Shown here: piece by piece, positions 1-8,756 of the stretch
Layout: each line of letters starts with the position of its first letter
Numbering within the stretch: the first letter of the stretch is position 1
Origin: Kofleriaceae bacterium
GTDB taxonomy: Bacteria; Myxococcota_A; Polyangia; Haliangiales; Haliangiaceae
Direction: 5' to 3'
DNA length: 64,000 nucleotides
Assembly (NCBI GenBank): GCA_018057825.1
Contig: JAGPCY010000021.1
Coordinates: 89,117-153,116 of the forward strand
The notes under the pieces: generated by a model
Seen by the model: only the letters and a program-made list of their open reading frames with translations
Database searches by the model: none
Told to the model about the DNA's origin: nothing
Program-made: the position numbers and the translations under genes

Positions 1-57
1 TGATAGGCCCGAGGAGGATCGTTGGGCGCCTTTTCGGGCCGCGCGCGGTTTGTGATT

Positions 58-105
58 GACGGCGCGGCCGCATCAGTGATTTTCTGATGTCGACACCGCG
101 CCGTC
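58..105. promoter_or_regulatory. Long imperfect stem-loop upstream of the phospholipase gene
   Basis: Two nested arms are visible: a 10-bp outer arm (58-67 pairs with 96-105) and a 6-bp inner arm (CATCAG at 71-76 with CTGATG at 84-89) around a 7-nt T-rich loop. Bases 1-197 hold no gene that I can support. The hairpin could terminate an upstream transcript entering from the left edge or act as an operator or structured leader for the gene at 198. There is no U-run after it on either strand, so an intrinsic terminator is not certain. Confidence 0.5.
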
Positions 106-197
106 GAGGGGCACGCGCGGGTGCCGCGGTCGCGCGGCGTGGCACGGCCACGCGCGGTGGGCCGTGGTGCGACGTCACCCAGCCCCTGGAGTGACTG

Positions 198-2993
198 ATG
201 ACCACGACCAACCTGGCGATCTACGGCGGCGGGCCGCTCGGCGCGGAGTCGCTCGCGGCCAACCTCGACGACCTCCGCGGCTCGGGCTTCACGACGGTGA
301 TCCTGTGGTCGTTTCACGTCGCGGCCAACGGCGACCTCGCGTTCAACGACACCCAGGGCATCGTGAGCGGCGGCGTGTATGGCGGCGCGGCGAGCTGGCC
401 GGCGCAGGTCGCGGCCCTCAAGGCCCCGGGCAGCTCGGTGACCAGCGTGTGGGCCTCGGTCGGCGCCGGCGGGGTCTCCGACTTCACCCACGTCGCCGCG
501 CTGATCGCCCAGGAGGGCATCGGCCCCGACAGCATCCTCTATCGCAACTTCGCCGCGCTGCGGGCGGCCTTCACCGTCGACGGCGTGTGCGCGATCGACG
601 GCATTGACTTCGATGACGAGGACCTGCTCGACGTCGACGTCCTGGTCCAGTTCGCGACGCTCTTGTTCGGGCTCGGCTTCCAGATCACGTTCTGCCCGTA
701 CAACGCGCCGTCGATCTGGGTGAAGGCGCTCGCGACCCTGGCCAACGCCGGTCACCTCGTGAGCTGGTTCAACCTGCAGGCCTACGCCGGTGGCTTCGGC
801 AACGATCCGCGGCAGTGGATCGACGCGGTCGCGACCGTGGTCGGCACCGAACGCGCGGCGCAGTTCATCGTCCCCGGGCTGTGGTGCTACCACGGCCAGT
901 CCGACGAGGACTCGCGCTGCCCGAGCAGCGTGCAGTCGCAGTTCGCCAGCTATCAGGCCGCGGGCGACGGGCTGTCGGGCGGCTTCCTGTGGCTCTACGA
1001 CGACGTCCTCAGGTTCCAGCACGACAACCCGTGCGCGACGCCGGCCACCACCGCCGGCTACGCGGCCGCGATCGCCGCCGGGCTCGCCAGCGCGAGCCAG
1101 CCGGCGCGCCCCCCACGGACCGCGGCCGCGCAGCGCGCAGCGGACGCCGTGACCAGCGCCGACGTCGCCGCGCCGCCGATCGATCACGTCGTCATGCTCA
1201 TGCTCGAGAACCGCGGCTTCGACAGCGTGCTGGGCCTGCTCTACGGCCCGGGCGAAGCGCCGTCGCACCTCGTGCCGGCGGGCGGCCCCGGGTTCCAGGG
1301 GCTCCTGACCGGCGACCACCCGGTGCAACACGCGGTGCGCGACGGCCGTACGATCTCGGCCAGTCCAGCCTACGGCGTCCGCGGCGCCAACAGCCCGGGC
1401 AAAGATCCCGGCGAGCCCTACGCCCACGTCAACCAGCAGCTCTTCCGCTCGACCGCCCCGCCGTACGCCGGCCAGCGGCCGACCATGGACGGCTTCCTCC
1501 AGGACTACTGCGACGTCCTGGGCTCGAGCGCCAGCGACGAGCAGTGCAAGCAGCTCATGCACATGTTCTCGCCCGCCGACCTGCCGGCGCTGAGCGCCCT
1601 GGCTCGGACCTACGCCACCTCCGACGCGTGGTTCTGCTCGGTCCCGACCCAGACCAACGCCAACCGCGCCTTCTCGATCTGCGGGACGTCGCTGGGCGAG
1701 GTCGACAACGGCTACTACCCCGCCGGGACGCGCGGCTGGGTCTTCGAGTGCGACAAGTTCGATACGCCGACGATCTGGAACGTCCTGGCCGATCACCAGG
1801 TGAGCTGGGCGGTCTACTACAACCAGCCGTACCCGCCGATCCGGCCGTTTACGGCCCCGTACACCTGGCTGGCGTTCCCGCGCGTGCAGACGATCCCCGA
1901 CGCCTGGGCGCACTTCAAGAAGATCGATCAGTTCATGACCGACGCGCGGAACGGCGCGCTGCCGGCCTTCAGCTACCTCGAGCCAGCGTGGGGTGGCGAG
2001 ACCAAGCTCGGCTACGTCGATGGCAACGACTACCATCCGCCGGTCGACGTCACCCACTCCGAGGAGATGCTGCGCGAGATCTACCGCGCGCTGCGCGAGA
2101 ACCAGGCGGCCTGGGAGCGGACCCTGCTGGTCGTGGTGTTCGACGAGCACGGCGGCACCTACGACCACGTCCCGCCGCCGTGGGGAGCGACGCCGCCGTG
2201 GGGCGCCGACCCCAACCCCAAGCTGCCCAAGCCGCGGCAGTACGGGTTCAACTTCGATCGGTTCGGCGTGCGCGTTCCGTGCCTGCTGGTGTCGCCGTGG
2301 ATCGAGGCCGGCACCGTGGTGCGCTCGCCGACCGCGGTGCCGTTCGATCACACCTCGATCCTGGCCAGCGTCCTCGACTGGAAGAAGATCGATCGCTCGA
2401 CCGTGCTCGGCGCCCGGGTCGCCGGCGCCCCGACCTTCTGGCATGCGCTCACGCGCCAGCGCCCGCGCACCGACGACCAGGCCTTCCCGACGCCCCATGG
2501 GCCGGCCCTCGGCGCGCCGGTCAACTACGGCAGCCGGTTCCGGCTGCTGCACCTGCCGAGCGGACGCATGGTGTCGTCGGTCTCGAAGGGCGTGCGCTAC
2601 TGGTTTCCGACGCTGGGCACGACCGGCGTCGAGCTGTCGTTCCGCGGCGGCTATGGCGCGGTGACCAGTCGGTCGACGGTGATGCTCCGGACCGCCGAGG
2701 CCGCGGTCAACGCCCCGGGGGTCATGGACAAGCCGGCCAACACGCTGGGGGCCTGGCGCGACGAGCACGACTGCTACTACGTCGCCAGCGACGCCTACCA
2801 ACCGTACCAGCAGCAGCAGTGGGCGGTCGTCAAGGTCGGGGCGAGACCGGGGAGTCCACTGCGCTACGGCGACGAGGTGCAGCTGCTCTGCCTCTACCCC
2901 GACTTCCTCGGCCAGGTGCTGATGTCCGACGGCTCGTATCTCACGACCGCGAGCGGCGCGCGCGACGCCTGGCGGATCCTGCCGATGCCGTGA
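198..2993 (+). CDS. GH18-like/phospholipase C-type phosphoesterase fusion with C-terminal trefoil-like domain
   Basis: The 931-residue protein has three parts. Residues ~1-290 look like a GH18/chitinase-type TIM barrel, with a DxxDxDxE catalytic motif at 134-141 (DGIDFDDE). Residues ~326-750 are a phosphoesterase-family (acid phosphatase/phospholipase C, PF04185) domain: ENRGFD near 335, a PTQTNANR segment, DEHGGTYDHV near 650 and FDHTSI near 717. Residues ~770-931 resemble a beta-trefoil or lectin-like binding module. Family members cleave phosphodiesters in phospholipids, often outside the cell. No N-terminal signal peptide is visible, and an in-frame TGA six bases upstream of the ATG rules out a longer start; TGGAG provides the ribosome site. 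Export, if any, must use another route. The gene stands alone, convergent with the thioredoxin gene. Domain order is clear; substrate is unknown. Confidence 0.85.
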   Translation: MTTTNLAIYGGGPLGAESLAANLDDLRGSGFTTVILWSFHVAANGDLAFNDTQGIVSGGVYGGAASWPAQVAALKAPGSSVTSVWASVGAGGVSDFTHVAALIAQEGIGPDSILYRNFAALRAAFTVDGVCAIDGIDFDDEDLLDVDVLVQFATLLFGLGFQITFCPYNAPSIWVKALATLANAGHLVSWFNLQAYAGGFGNDPRQWIDAVATVVGTERAAQFIVPGLWCYHGQSDEDSRCPSSVQSQFASYQAAGDGLSGGFLWLYDDVLRFQHDNPCATPATTAGYAAAIAAGLASASQPARPPRTAAAQRAADAVTSADVAAPPIDHVVMLMLENRGFDSVLGLLYGPGEAPSHLVPAGGPGFQGLLTGDHPVQHAVRDGRTISASPAYGVRGANSPGKDPGEPYAHVNQQLFRSTAPPYAGQRPTMDGFLQDYCDVLGSSASDEQCKQLMHMFSPADLPALSALARTYATSDAWFCSVPTQTNANRAFSICGTSLGEVDNGYYPAGTRGWVFECDKFDTPTIWNVLADHQVSWAVYYNQPYPPIRPFTAPYTWLAFPRVQTIPDAWAHFKKIDQFMTDARNGALPAFSYLEPAWGGETKLGYVDGNDYHPPVDVTHSEEMLREIYRALRENQAAWERTLLVVVFDEHGGTYDHVPPPWGATPPWGADPNPKLPKPRQYGFNFDRFGVRVPCLLVSPWIEAGTVVRSPTAVPFDHTSILASVLDWKKIDRSTVLGARVAGAPTFWHALTRQRPRTDDQAFPTPHGPALGAPVNYGSRFRLLHLPSGRMVSSVSKGVRYWFPTLGTTGVELSFRGGYGAVTSRSTVMLRTAEAAVNAPGVMDKPANTLGAWRDEHDCYYVASDAYQPYQQQQWAVVKVGARPGSPLRYGDEVQLLCLYPDFLGQVLMSDGSYLTTASGARDAWRILPMP

Positions 2994-3016
2994 GCGCGCG
3001 CCGCGCCGGCCGGCCG

Positions 3017-3856
3017 CTACAAGACCAGCGACAACCGCCGGCGGAAGCCGTCGGAGAGTTCGCTGCGCACGCCGACGATGCGGAACAGGAGGAGCATGGC
3101 CTTGCGCGCGGCCTCGCCGTTCCAGCGGCGGTCGGCGGCGACCAGGGCCAAGAGGTCCTCGAGGCCGGCGGCGGGATCGGCGGCGGACCTGGCGACGGCG
3201 CGGGCGAAGCGGGTGGCCATGGCGGCGGGATCGCCGCTGGCGTCGGCGGCGGTGGCGGCGCCCAGGGTGGCGAGGTCGACGATGGCCGCGGCGGCGTCCC
3301 AGGTCGGCGCGCTGGCCGGGATGGCGGCGGCGTGGGCGATGGCGTCGTCCCATCGCCCGGCGGCCAGCGCGACCCGAGCGAGGACGTCGTGGGCAGTGAC
3401 GGCGGCGCGTCCGGTCGAGGTCAGGGTCAGGACCGCCTGGGCCGAGGCCTCGGCGGCCGCGCGATCGCCGATCGCCAGGGCGTGGGCGGCGTCGTGGGCG
3501 TGCTCGGCGGCCGGGCTCGGCAGGTGCTCGTCGAGGAACGCCCGCACCCGGGCCTCGGGCAGCGCGCCGAGGAACTCGGCCACGACCTCGCCGCCGACGA
3601 ACAGCTTGACCGCGGGGATGCTGCTGATCGCGTAGCGCGACGCCACCGCGCGATTGTCATCGGTGTCGAGCTTGGCCACGACCACGCGCTCGGCCTCGTC
3701 GGCCGCGATGCGCTCGAGGATCGGGCCCAGCATCCGGCACGGCCCACACCACGGCGCCCAGAAGTCCACCAGGACCGGCCGCTCGTGGGAGCGCGCCAGC
3801 ACCACCTGATCGAAGGTCGCGTCGGTCGCGATCATCACGGCGGCGTCGTCAGCCAT
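3017..3856 (-). CDS. Thioredoxin-domain co-chaperone, YbbN/CnoX-like
   Basis: The 279-residue protein has an N-terminal thioredoxin fold with an intact WCGPC active site at 36-40, followed by about 160 Ala-rich helical residues that fit the TPR-like tail of YbbN/CnoX. The C-terminus carries the family's Arg-rich final helix (GFRRRLS). Such proteins protect substrates from oxidative aggregation and pass them to chaperones in the cytoplasm. I chose the ATG at 3856 because translation further upstream is Arg/Ala-rich and unlike the family; a second ATG seven codons in is also possible. It is convergent with the phospholipase gene (23-bp gap). The upstream side is the 3' end of the secreted propeller gene. 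Thioredoxin assignment is firm; co-chaperone role is by family. Confidence 0.87.
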   Translation of the reverse strand: MADDAAVMIATDATFDQVVLARSHERPVLVDFWAPWCGPCRMLGPILERIAADEAERVVVAKLDTDDNRAVASRYAISSIPAVKLFVGGEVVAEFLGALPEARVRAFLDEHLPSPAAEHAHDAAHALAIGDRAAAEASAQAVLTLTSTGRAAVTAHDVLARVALAAGRWDDAIAHAAAIPASAPTWDAAAAIVDLATLGAATAADASGDPAAMATRFARAVARSAADPAAGLEDLLALVAADRRWNGEAARKAMLLLFRIVGVRSELSDGFRRRLSLVL

Positions 3857-4013
3857 GGCGAGAACCTGGATCCGGATCGCGACCTCGGCAAGGCGCCGCA
3901 CCGCCGCCGCACCGGCACCACAACCCCACCGCGCCCCACGCGCCCCACGCTCAGCCACGCGACGCGACGCCGCACCGCGACGCCCGAGGGCGATCGTCGT
4001 CCCTCAGGTCGGG

Positions 4014-5357
4014 TCAGGGACAGTCGGCCTCGAGGCTGGTGTAGAGGACCGCGTCGAGGCCGCCGACGGCGTTGGCGCGGCGCGCGACCAGCGCCAGCTC
4101 GCGGCCGTACACGATCTGGACGATCGGCGGGATCCCGGGTTGGAACACGAACCCGATGGGCACGAGGCGCGACGACAGGTGGGGCGTGCCGTACTCCTCG
4201 GTCGACTCGTCGAGGAGGCCGGCCGGGTTCGGGTCCTCGACCGTCCAGGGGTCGGCGGGCGCGGCGGTCAAGCAGCGGTGGGCCGCGACCACCTCCGTGC
4301 GACCACCGACCTCCTGCTCGAAGCTCACCCAGGTGCGGTTGGGCGTGATGTGCAGGTGCGGGAAGCGCGCGTAGCCGAGCCCGGCGCCCGAGATCGCGCT
4401 CGGGTCGAGCTCCCACTCGGCGTCGGCGTCGCAGCCGAGCGGCGTCGCGTTTTGGCACCGCTGGTACCAGATGCTGTCGGTGCCGGTGCGGTCTTCCCAC
4501 GCGACGTGGATGCGGTCGTCGGGGGACACCGCGACGAACGGTCGCTGCTGGTCGCGGGCCCGCGGCAGCGCGCCCGTCGACGGCGCGGTCTGGGTCGTGA
4601 CCGTGCCACCCGGCCCGTGGAACTGCATCGCGGCCTCGTCGGCGTCGGGGCCGCCGCCGGCGACCCGCGAATGGAAGGCGTAGCGAGGCGACCCGTTGGT
4701 GTTGCGCACCGCCAGCGAGGCGTGGTCTTGCGCCAGCGCCAGGCCGGCGCCGTTCAGGTTGGTGGCGGCGGCCCAGCCTCCGACGGCCGGTCGGGTCGAG
4801 CACAAGACCTCGTCGCTCAGGGCCACGGTCTTGCGCGTCCAGCAGACGTGATAGGTCGAGGTCGCCGCCGCCCACAGGAGCTGCGCGTGCCCGACCTCCT
4901 CGCAGCCGCTGTCGATCACGCGCGTGGCATCGACCAGGCCGGTGACGGTGTCGTAGTCGTACTCGGCCAGGCCGGTGACGTCGCCGCCCGCGCAGGCGTT
5001 GCGGTTGTGCGCCACCACCGTGACGTGCCCCGTGCGCACCGCGATCGTCGGGTTGTAGATCCACAGCCCGGTGCCGACGTGGCTATGCAGCACCACCGGC
5101 GCGGCCCACCAGGCCGTGCCGTTCCACCGGTTGAGGTACAGCGTGTGAGTTCCGGCCGTGGCGTCCGCGACCTCGTAGGTGACGTAGACCCCATCCATCG
5201 CCGAGGCCACCGCGACGCTCACCACGCTCGTGGTGTTCGCGAACGCGGCGGTGTCGTAGATCATCTGTTCATCCCAGGCCGCCGCGGGCGTCGCGACGGC
5301 GAGGATCGCGGAGAGGGTCAGGGCGTGGGCGAGGCGGTGGGGCGTTCGAGGAGACAT
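4014..5357 (-). CDS. Secreted beta-propeller-like protein
   Basis: The start at 5357 gives a clear Sec signal peptide (hydrophobic core after HRLAH, cleavage near TPAAA-WDEQ), so the mature ~420-residue protein is exported. The body has repeated Trp/Tyr-centred segments such as LYLNRWNG, IHVAWEDR, TWVSFEQE and YHVCWTR, spaced like blades of a BNR/sialidase-type propeller, plus several paired Cys. No catalytic motif is recognised. It is divergent from the Ser/Thr kinase gene at 5641, with 283 bp between them. Long open reading continues upstream of 5357 in the same frame but lacks coding character. It may be a surface or binding protein; function unknown. Confidence 0.7.
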   Translation of the reverse strand: MSPRTPHRLAHALTLSAILAVATPAAAWDEQMIYDTAAFANTTSVVSVAVASAMDGVYVTYEVADATAGTHTLYLNRWNGTAWWAAPVVLHSHVGTGLWIYNPTIAVRTGHVTVVAHNRNACAGGDVTGLAEYDYDTVTGLVDATRVIDSGCEEVGHAQLLWAAATSTYHVCWTRKTVALSDEVLCSTRPAVGGWAAATNLNGAGLALAQDHASLAVRNTNGSPRYAFHSRVAGGGPDADEAAMQFHGPGGTVTTQTAPSTGALPRARDQQRPFVAVSPDDRIHVAWEDRTGTDSIWYQRCQNATPLGCDADAEWELDPSAISGAGLGYARFPHLHITPNRTWVSFEQEVGGRTEVVAAHRCLTAAPADPWTVEDPNPAGLLDESTEEYGTPHLSSRLVPIGFVFQPGIPPIVQIVYGRELALVARRANAVGGLDAVLYTSLEADCP

Positions 5358-5390
5358 GGAGCAGGCCAGTGCAACGTCCGTTCCCCGCCC

Positions 5391-5411
5391 GACGACGACG
5401 ACGACGACGAT
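5391..5411. repeat. (GAC)n trinucleotide run
   Basis: Seven GAC triplets occur in tandem inside the divergent intergenic region between the propeller gene and the kinase gene. No coding frame across it is credible. The rest of 5358-5640 shows only the kinase's promoter-like TATATATA element at about 5617-5624. Confidence 0.75.
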
Positions 5412-5640
5412 CGCCAAGGCCTGCGCCTCGCTCGCTGGGACCTGCACCTCCCGGCGCGGCCCAGACGCCGGCACCCGCAGGCACCGCAGGTGTGCCCGGC
5501 TACCCAAGCTTTGGGTCGAGCGGCCGGACCAGTGCGTCCCCACTGCCATGGCCGCAGGCTCAAGGCAGCGTCGCGCAGCTCGGGTCCGGCCACTTCCCTT
5601 GTGGGCCCACTTTCGCCTATATATAAAGGAGTAGGCTGCA

Positions 5641-7128
5641 GTGTCCACGTTGATCGGCAACCCGGGAGCGCCCATGGTCGGAGGAGACGGCAAGGTGAGG
5701 CTCGGCAAGTACGTCCTCGACGCCCCGCTGGGGATGGGCGGGATGGCCGAGGTGTTCCGGGCCCACACCGTGGGCGCCGAGGGCTTCGAGCGGCCGGTGG
5801 CGATCAAGCGCGTCCTGCCCGACGCCTCGCGCAACCCGGCCTTCGCCGAGATGTTCGTCGCCGAGGCCAAGCTGTCCTCGCGGCTGCAGCACCCGAACAT
5901 CGTCTCGGTGCTCGACTTCGACCGCGACCACGAGGGCCGCCTGTACCTGGTGATGGAGCTGGTCGAGGGCCGGGATCTCGACGGCCTGATCGATTCGGGC
6001 CGGCTGCCGTTCCCGGTGGTCATCTACACGATCTGCGAGGTGCTGCGCGGCCTGGGCTACGCCCACGATCTGCCCCTCACCGCCGATGGCGTCCGCGGCC
6101 TGATCCATCGCGACATCTCTCCCCACAACGTGCTTTGTTCGTGGTCGGGCGCGGTCAAGGTCAGTGACTTCGGCATCGCCAAGGCGCGCGCCGCGACCGC
6201 GGCCTCGGCGTCGGTGACGATCAAGGGCAAGCCGGCCTACATGAGCCCGGAGCAGATCAGCGGCACGCCGCTCGACGGTCGCAGCGATCTGTTCGCGGTC
6301 GGGGTCATGCTGTGGCAGATGCTGGCCGGGCAGTACCTGTTCGCGGCCGGGTCGACCACCGAGACCCTGGCCCGGGTGCTGTTCGCCAACATCCCGCCGC
6401 CGAGCCAGTACGCCGGCGACGTGCCGGTCGATCTCGAGGCGGTGGCGATGAAGCTCTTGGCGCGCGATCCCGCCGCGCGCTACCAGACGGCCGAGGACGC
6501 GATCGACGACCTGCTGCGCTGCGCCCACGCGCCGCGCGACGGCCGCCGCGAGCTCGAGGCGCTCATGCTCGAGCGGTTCCCGCACAAGGCCCCGGTGCGC
6601 ACCGGCCAGCGGGCCCGGGCCGCGGCGTCCCAGCTCGCCCAGGGCACGCCGATCGAGGCGCCCAGCCGCTACAACCCGGGACAGCTCGAGGTGATGGCGG
6701 CCGCGACCCGCACCGCCGGTCCGGCGGCCCAGGCCCGGCTCGAGACGGCGGCGACCGCGGCTGGCCCGTCCGCGGCCGTCGCGGTCGCGCCGACCGCCCG
6801 ACGACCGATCGGCCTGATCGTGGGCGGCGTGATCGCCGCGGTCGTGGTCGCGGTGGTCGCGGTGATCGTCGCGACCGGCGGCGGCGGCGCGCCGCCGACC
6901 GCCGAGCCCGCGCCGGGCGCGCTCCCGCCGGCCGAGGCGGTCGTCCCCGACGCGGGCCTCCCCGACGCGGCGGTCCCCGATGCGGCGATCGATGCGGCGG
7001 TCGTCGACGCGGGGGCGCCGGTCGACGCCGCACCGCCGATCGATGCCGCGCCGCCGATCGATGCCCGCAAGCGCCGGGGCGATAGCCGCGGCTCGGGCTC
7101 ATCGATCAACGTCGTCCCCACCCAGTGA
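5641..7128 (+). CDS. Transmembrane Ser/Thr protein kinase (PknB-type)
   Basis: The 495-residue protein has a Hanks-type kinase domain: glycine loop GMGGMAEV at 31-38, VAIK lysine at 56, catalytic HRDISPHN from 156, DFG at 176-178 and SPE at 202-204. A single membrane helix at about 390-410 follows a juxtamembrane linker; the outer tail is rich in Pro, Ala and Asp with repeated DAA units and no recognisable sensor. The start is GTG at 5641, eight bases or so after AAAGGAG, with a TATATATA element just upstream. The HRDIS (not HRDIK) variant is usual for myxobacterial kinases. It precedes a VirB9-like gene and an outer-membrane barrel gene on the same strand, suggesting that they are co-expressed. 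Substrates are unknown. Confidence 0.93.
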   Translation: MSTLIGNPGAPMVGGDGKVRLGKYVLDAPLGMGGMAEVFRAHTVGAEGFERPVAIKRVLPDASRNPAFAEMFVAEAKLSSRLQHPNIVSVLDFDRDHEGRLYLVMELVEGRDLDGLIDSGRLPFPVVIYTICEVLRGLGYAHDLPLTADGVRGLIHRDISPHNVLCSWSGAVKVSDFGIAKARAATAASASVTIKGKPAYMSPEQISGTPLDGRSDLFAVGVMLWQMLAGQYLFAAGSTTETLARVLFANIPPPSQYAGDVPVDLEAVAMKLLARDPAARYQTAEDAIDDLLRCAHAPRDGRRELEALMLERFPHKAPVRTGQRARAAASQLAQGTPIEAPSRYNPGQLEVMAAATRTAGPAAQARLETAATAAGPSAAVAVAPTARRPIGLIVGGVIAAVVVAVVAVIVATGGGGAPPTAEPAPGALPPAEAVVPDAGLPDAAVPDAAIDAAVVDAGAPVDAAPPIDAAPPIDARKRRGDSRGSGSSINVVPTQ

Positions 7129-7214
7129 GCGGCCGGCCACCGCGCGGAATCGCCCACGACCGCGCAACCGGTGGCCACCGCGGTCGATACGTCGGTCCAT
7201 CAGGAGGAACGTGC

Positions 7215-8111
7215 ATGTCTCTTCGTCGTCTCGCGATCATCGCCATGGCCCTCGGCCTCGCGGCGGCGCCGGCCGCCGCCCAGCAGTCCGGCCAGGCCCG
7301 CACCATCCTCGTCGACGAGGGTGGCTCCTACGAGGTCCTCGTCCACCCGGACTTCGTCACGATCCTCTACCTGCCGGACAAGGTCGACAAGGCGATCGCC
7401 TCCGACGTGACCAGCTACGAGGTCAAGGCGATCGGCGCCACCAGCCTGGCGATCCGGCCGCTCAAGGCCGGGGCCAAGCCGGCCAGCCTGGCGGTGGCCA
7501 CGTCGTCGATCAAGGTCTCGGTCGTGCTGCGGCTGGTGACCAACCGCGATGAGGCCATGACCCAGGTGACCTTCAAGCGCGCCGACGTCGAGGCCGAGCT
7601 CGAGCGTCGCATCACCGAGCAGGTCAAGGAGCGGACCGCGGCGCTCGAGGCTCGCATCGCCGTGATGCAGCAGCAGATGGACGCCGAGCTGCCCAAGCTG
7701 GCCGAGGGGCTGATCGCCGCGCGCATGCTCAAGCGCCGCGAGGTCCGCAAGCTCGACGCGATCGAGCGCAACGACGACAACGTCGTGGTCGAGACCAAGG
7801 ACGTCCTGTACCTGGGCGACGACGCCTTCGTCACCTTCGAGATCGAGAACCGCGACAAGGCGCCGTACCGCCTGGCCGCGGTCGCGCTGCGCGACGGCAA
7901 GCTCGACCACGCGACCGCGGTCCGCTTCGCCAGCGACGCCGCCGAGACCGCGGGCGCCGGCGTGATCGGCGTGGTCCGCCCGGGTGGCCGCGGTCAGGGC
8001 GTGGTGGTCGTGCGGCGGGCCGCCGACGTGATCGGTCGCAAGCTCACGCTCGAGGTCAGTCAGCCGGGCGGCCGCGGCAAGGTCGCCGTCGACCGGATCG
8101 TGCTGCGATGA
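7215..8111 (+). CDS. Periplasmic VirB9/DUF2381-like protein
   Basis: I chose the ATG at 7215 because it follows a strong AGGAGG and gives a signal peptide cleaved near AAAQQ; the 298-residue product is predicted to be periplasmic. Residues ~25-110 have the look of a VirB9/TrbG-type beta domain (pattern ILVDEGG, then VTILYLPD, then LAIRPL, then VSVVLRLV). A charged helical or coiled-coil stretch at about 120-185 follows (VEAELERRITEQVK), then a second beta-rich domain. In Myxococcus the similar DUF2381 paralogues of unknown function often sit beside Ser/Thr kinase genes, as here. The gene lies 86 bp after the kinase and overlaps the next gene by 4 bp. Family placement is moderate; role unknown. 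Confidence 0.7.
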   Translation: MSLRRLAIIAMALGLAAAPAAAQQSGQARTILVDEGGSYEVLVHPDFVTILYLPDKVDKAIASDVTSYEVKAIGATSLAIRPLKAGAKPASLAVATSSIKVSVVLRLVTNRDEAMTQVTFKRADVEAELERRITEQVKERTAALEARIAVMQQQMDAELPKLAEGLIAARMLKRREVRKLDAIERNDDNVVVETKDVLYLGDDAFVTFEIENRDKAPYRLAAVALRDGKLDHATAVRFASDAAETAGAGVIGVVRPGGRGQGVVVVRRAADVIGRKLTLEVSQPGGRGKVAVDRIVLR

Positions 8112-8737
8112 GGGCACCGCTCGCGCTCGCGACCGCGATCGTCGTCGCGCCGGCCACCGCCGCGGCCGATCGCCGCGAGGCCTCGCTGCACGCCCACGCG
8201 ATCGGCGGCCTGGTCACTCTCGGCGGCCCTGCCACCGACGACACCTCGTCGGCCTTGGCTCTCGGCGTCGCGGCCCGCGCCAGCTACGCCACCTCCAACC
8301 GCTTCCAGTACGACGCCCAGCTCGCGGTGCTGGCCGGCTCGGCGGACTGGGACCGCGGCACCTTCGACACCCGCGGCGGGACCGTGACCGGCCCGTTCTC
8401 GCGTGGGGTCCAGGCCGCGCGCCTCGACGCTGGCGTGACCCTGCGGTTCGGCGTCGCGCTCATCCCGACGGTGCGCGTCGCGCTCGGGGTCCAGGGCGTG
8501 CGCTACGGCGCCGCCGAGGTCGACAACGGCGCGTCGACCGTGACCGCTACCGGCAGTGACGCGCTCGGGCTCCACCTGATCGGCTCGGCCAGCGCCGGGC
8601 TCGACTACCGGGTCAACCGCCGGTTGATCGTCGGCGCGGCCGCCGGCGCCTCGCTGGCGGTGCCGGGCGTCGGCGAGGCGTGGCGGTCCTTCGACGTGAC
8701 GCTCCACGCGGCGTACTACTACTACCCGCGCTGGTAG
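8108..8737 (+). CDS. Small outer-membrane beta-barrel protein
   Basis: The 209-residue protein starts with a signal peptide (cleavage near ATAAA-DRRE) and then shows alternating polar/hydrophobic strands such as LALGVAARASYAT, LDAGVTLRFGVA and HLIGSASAGLDYRV. It ends with an aromatic residue (YYYYPRW), as many outer-membrane barrels do. An eight-stranded OmpW- or OmpA-barrel-like fold is likely. Its ATG overlaps the preceding stop as ATGA, so translation is probably coupled to the periplasmic VirB9-like protein. The pairing suggests that the two act together at the outer membrane, perhaps downstream of the kinase at 5641. Confidence 0.72.
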   Translation: MRAPLALATAIVVAPATAAADRREASLHAHAIGGLVTLGGPATDDTSSALALGVAARASYATSNRFQYDAQLAVLAGSADWDRGTFDTRGGTVTGPFSRGVQAARLDAGVTLRFGVALIPTVRVALGVQGVRYGAAEVDNGASTVTATGSDALGLHLIGSASAGLDYRVNRRLIVGAAAGASLAVPGVGEAWRSFDVTLHAAYYYYPRW

Positions 8738-8756
8738 CGCCGCGCCGCGCGGCCGG

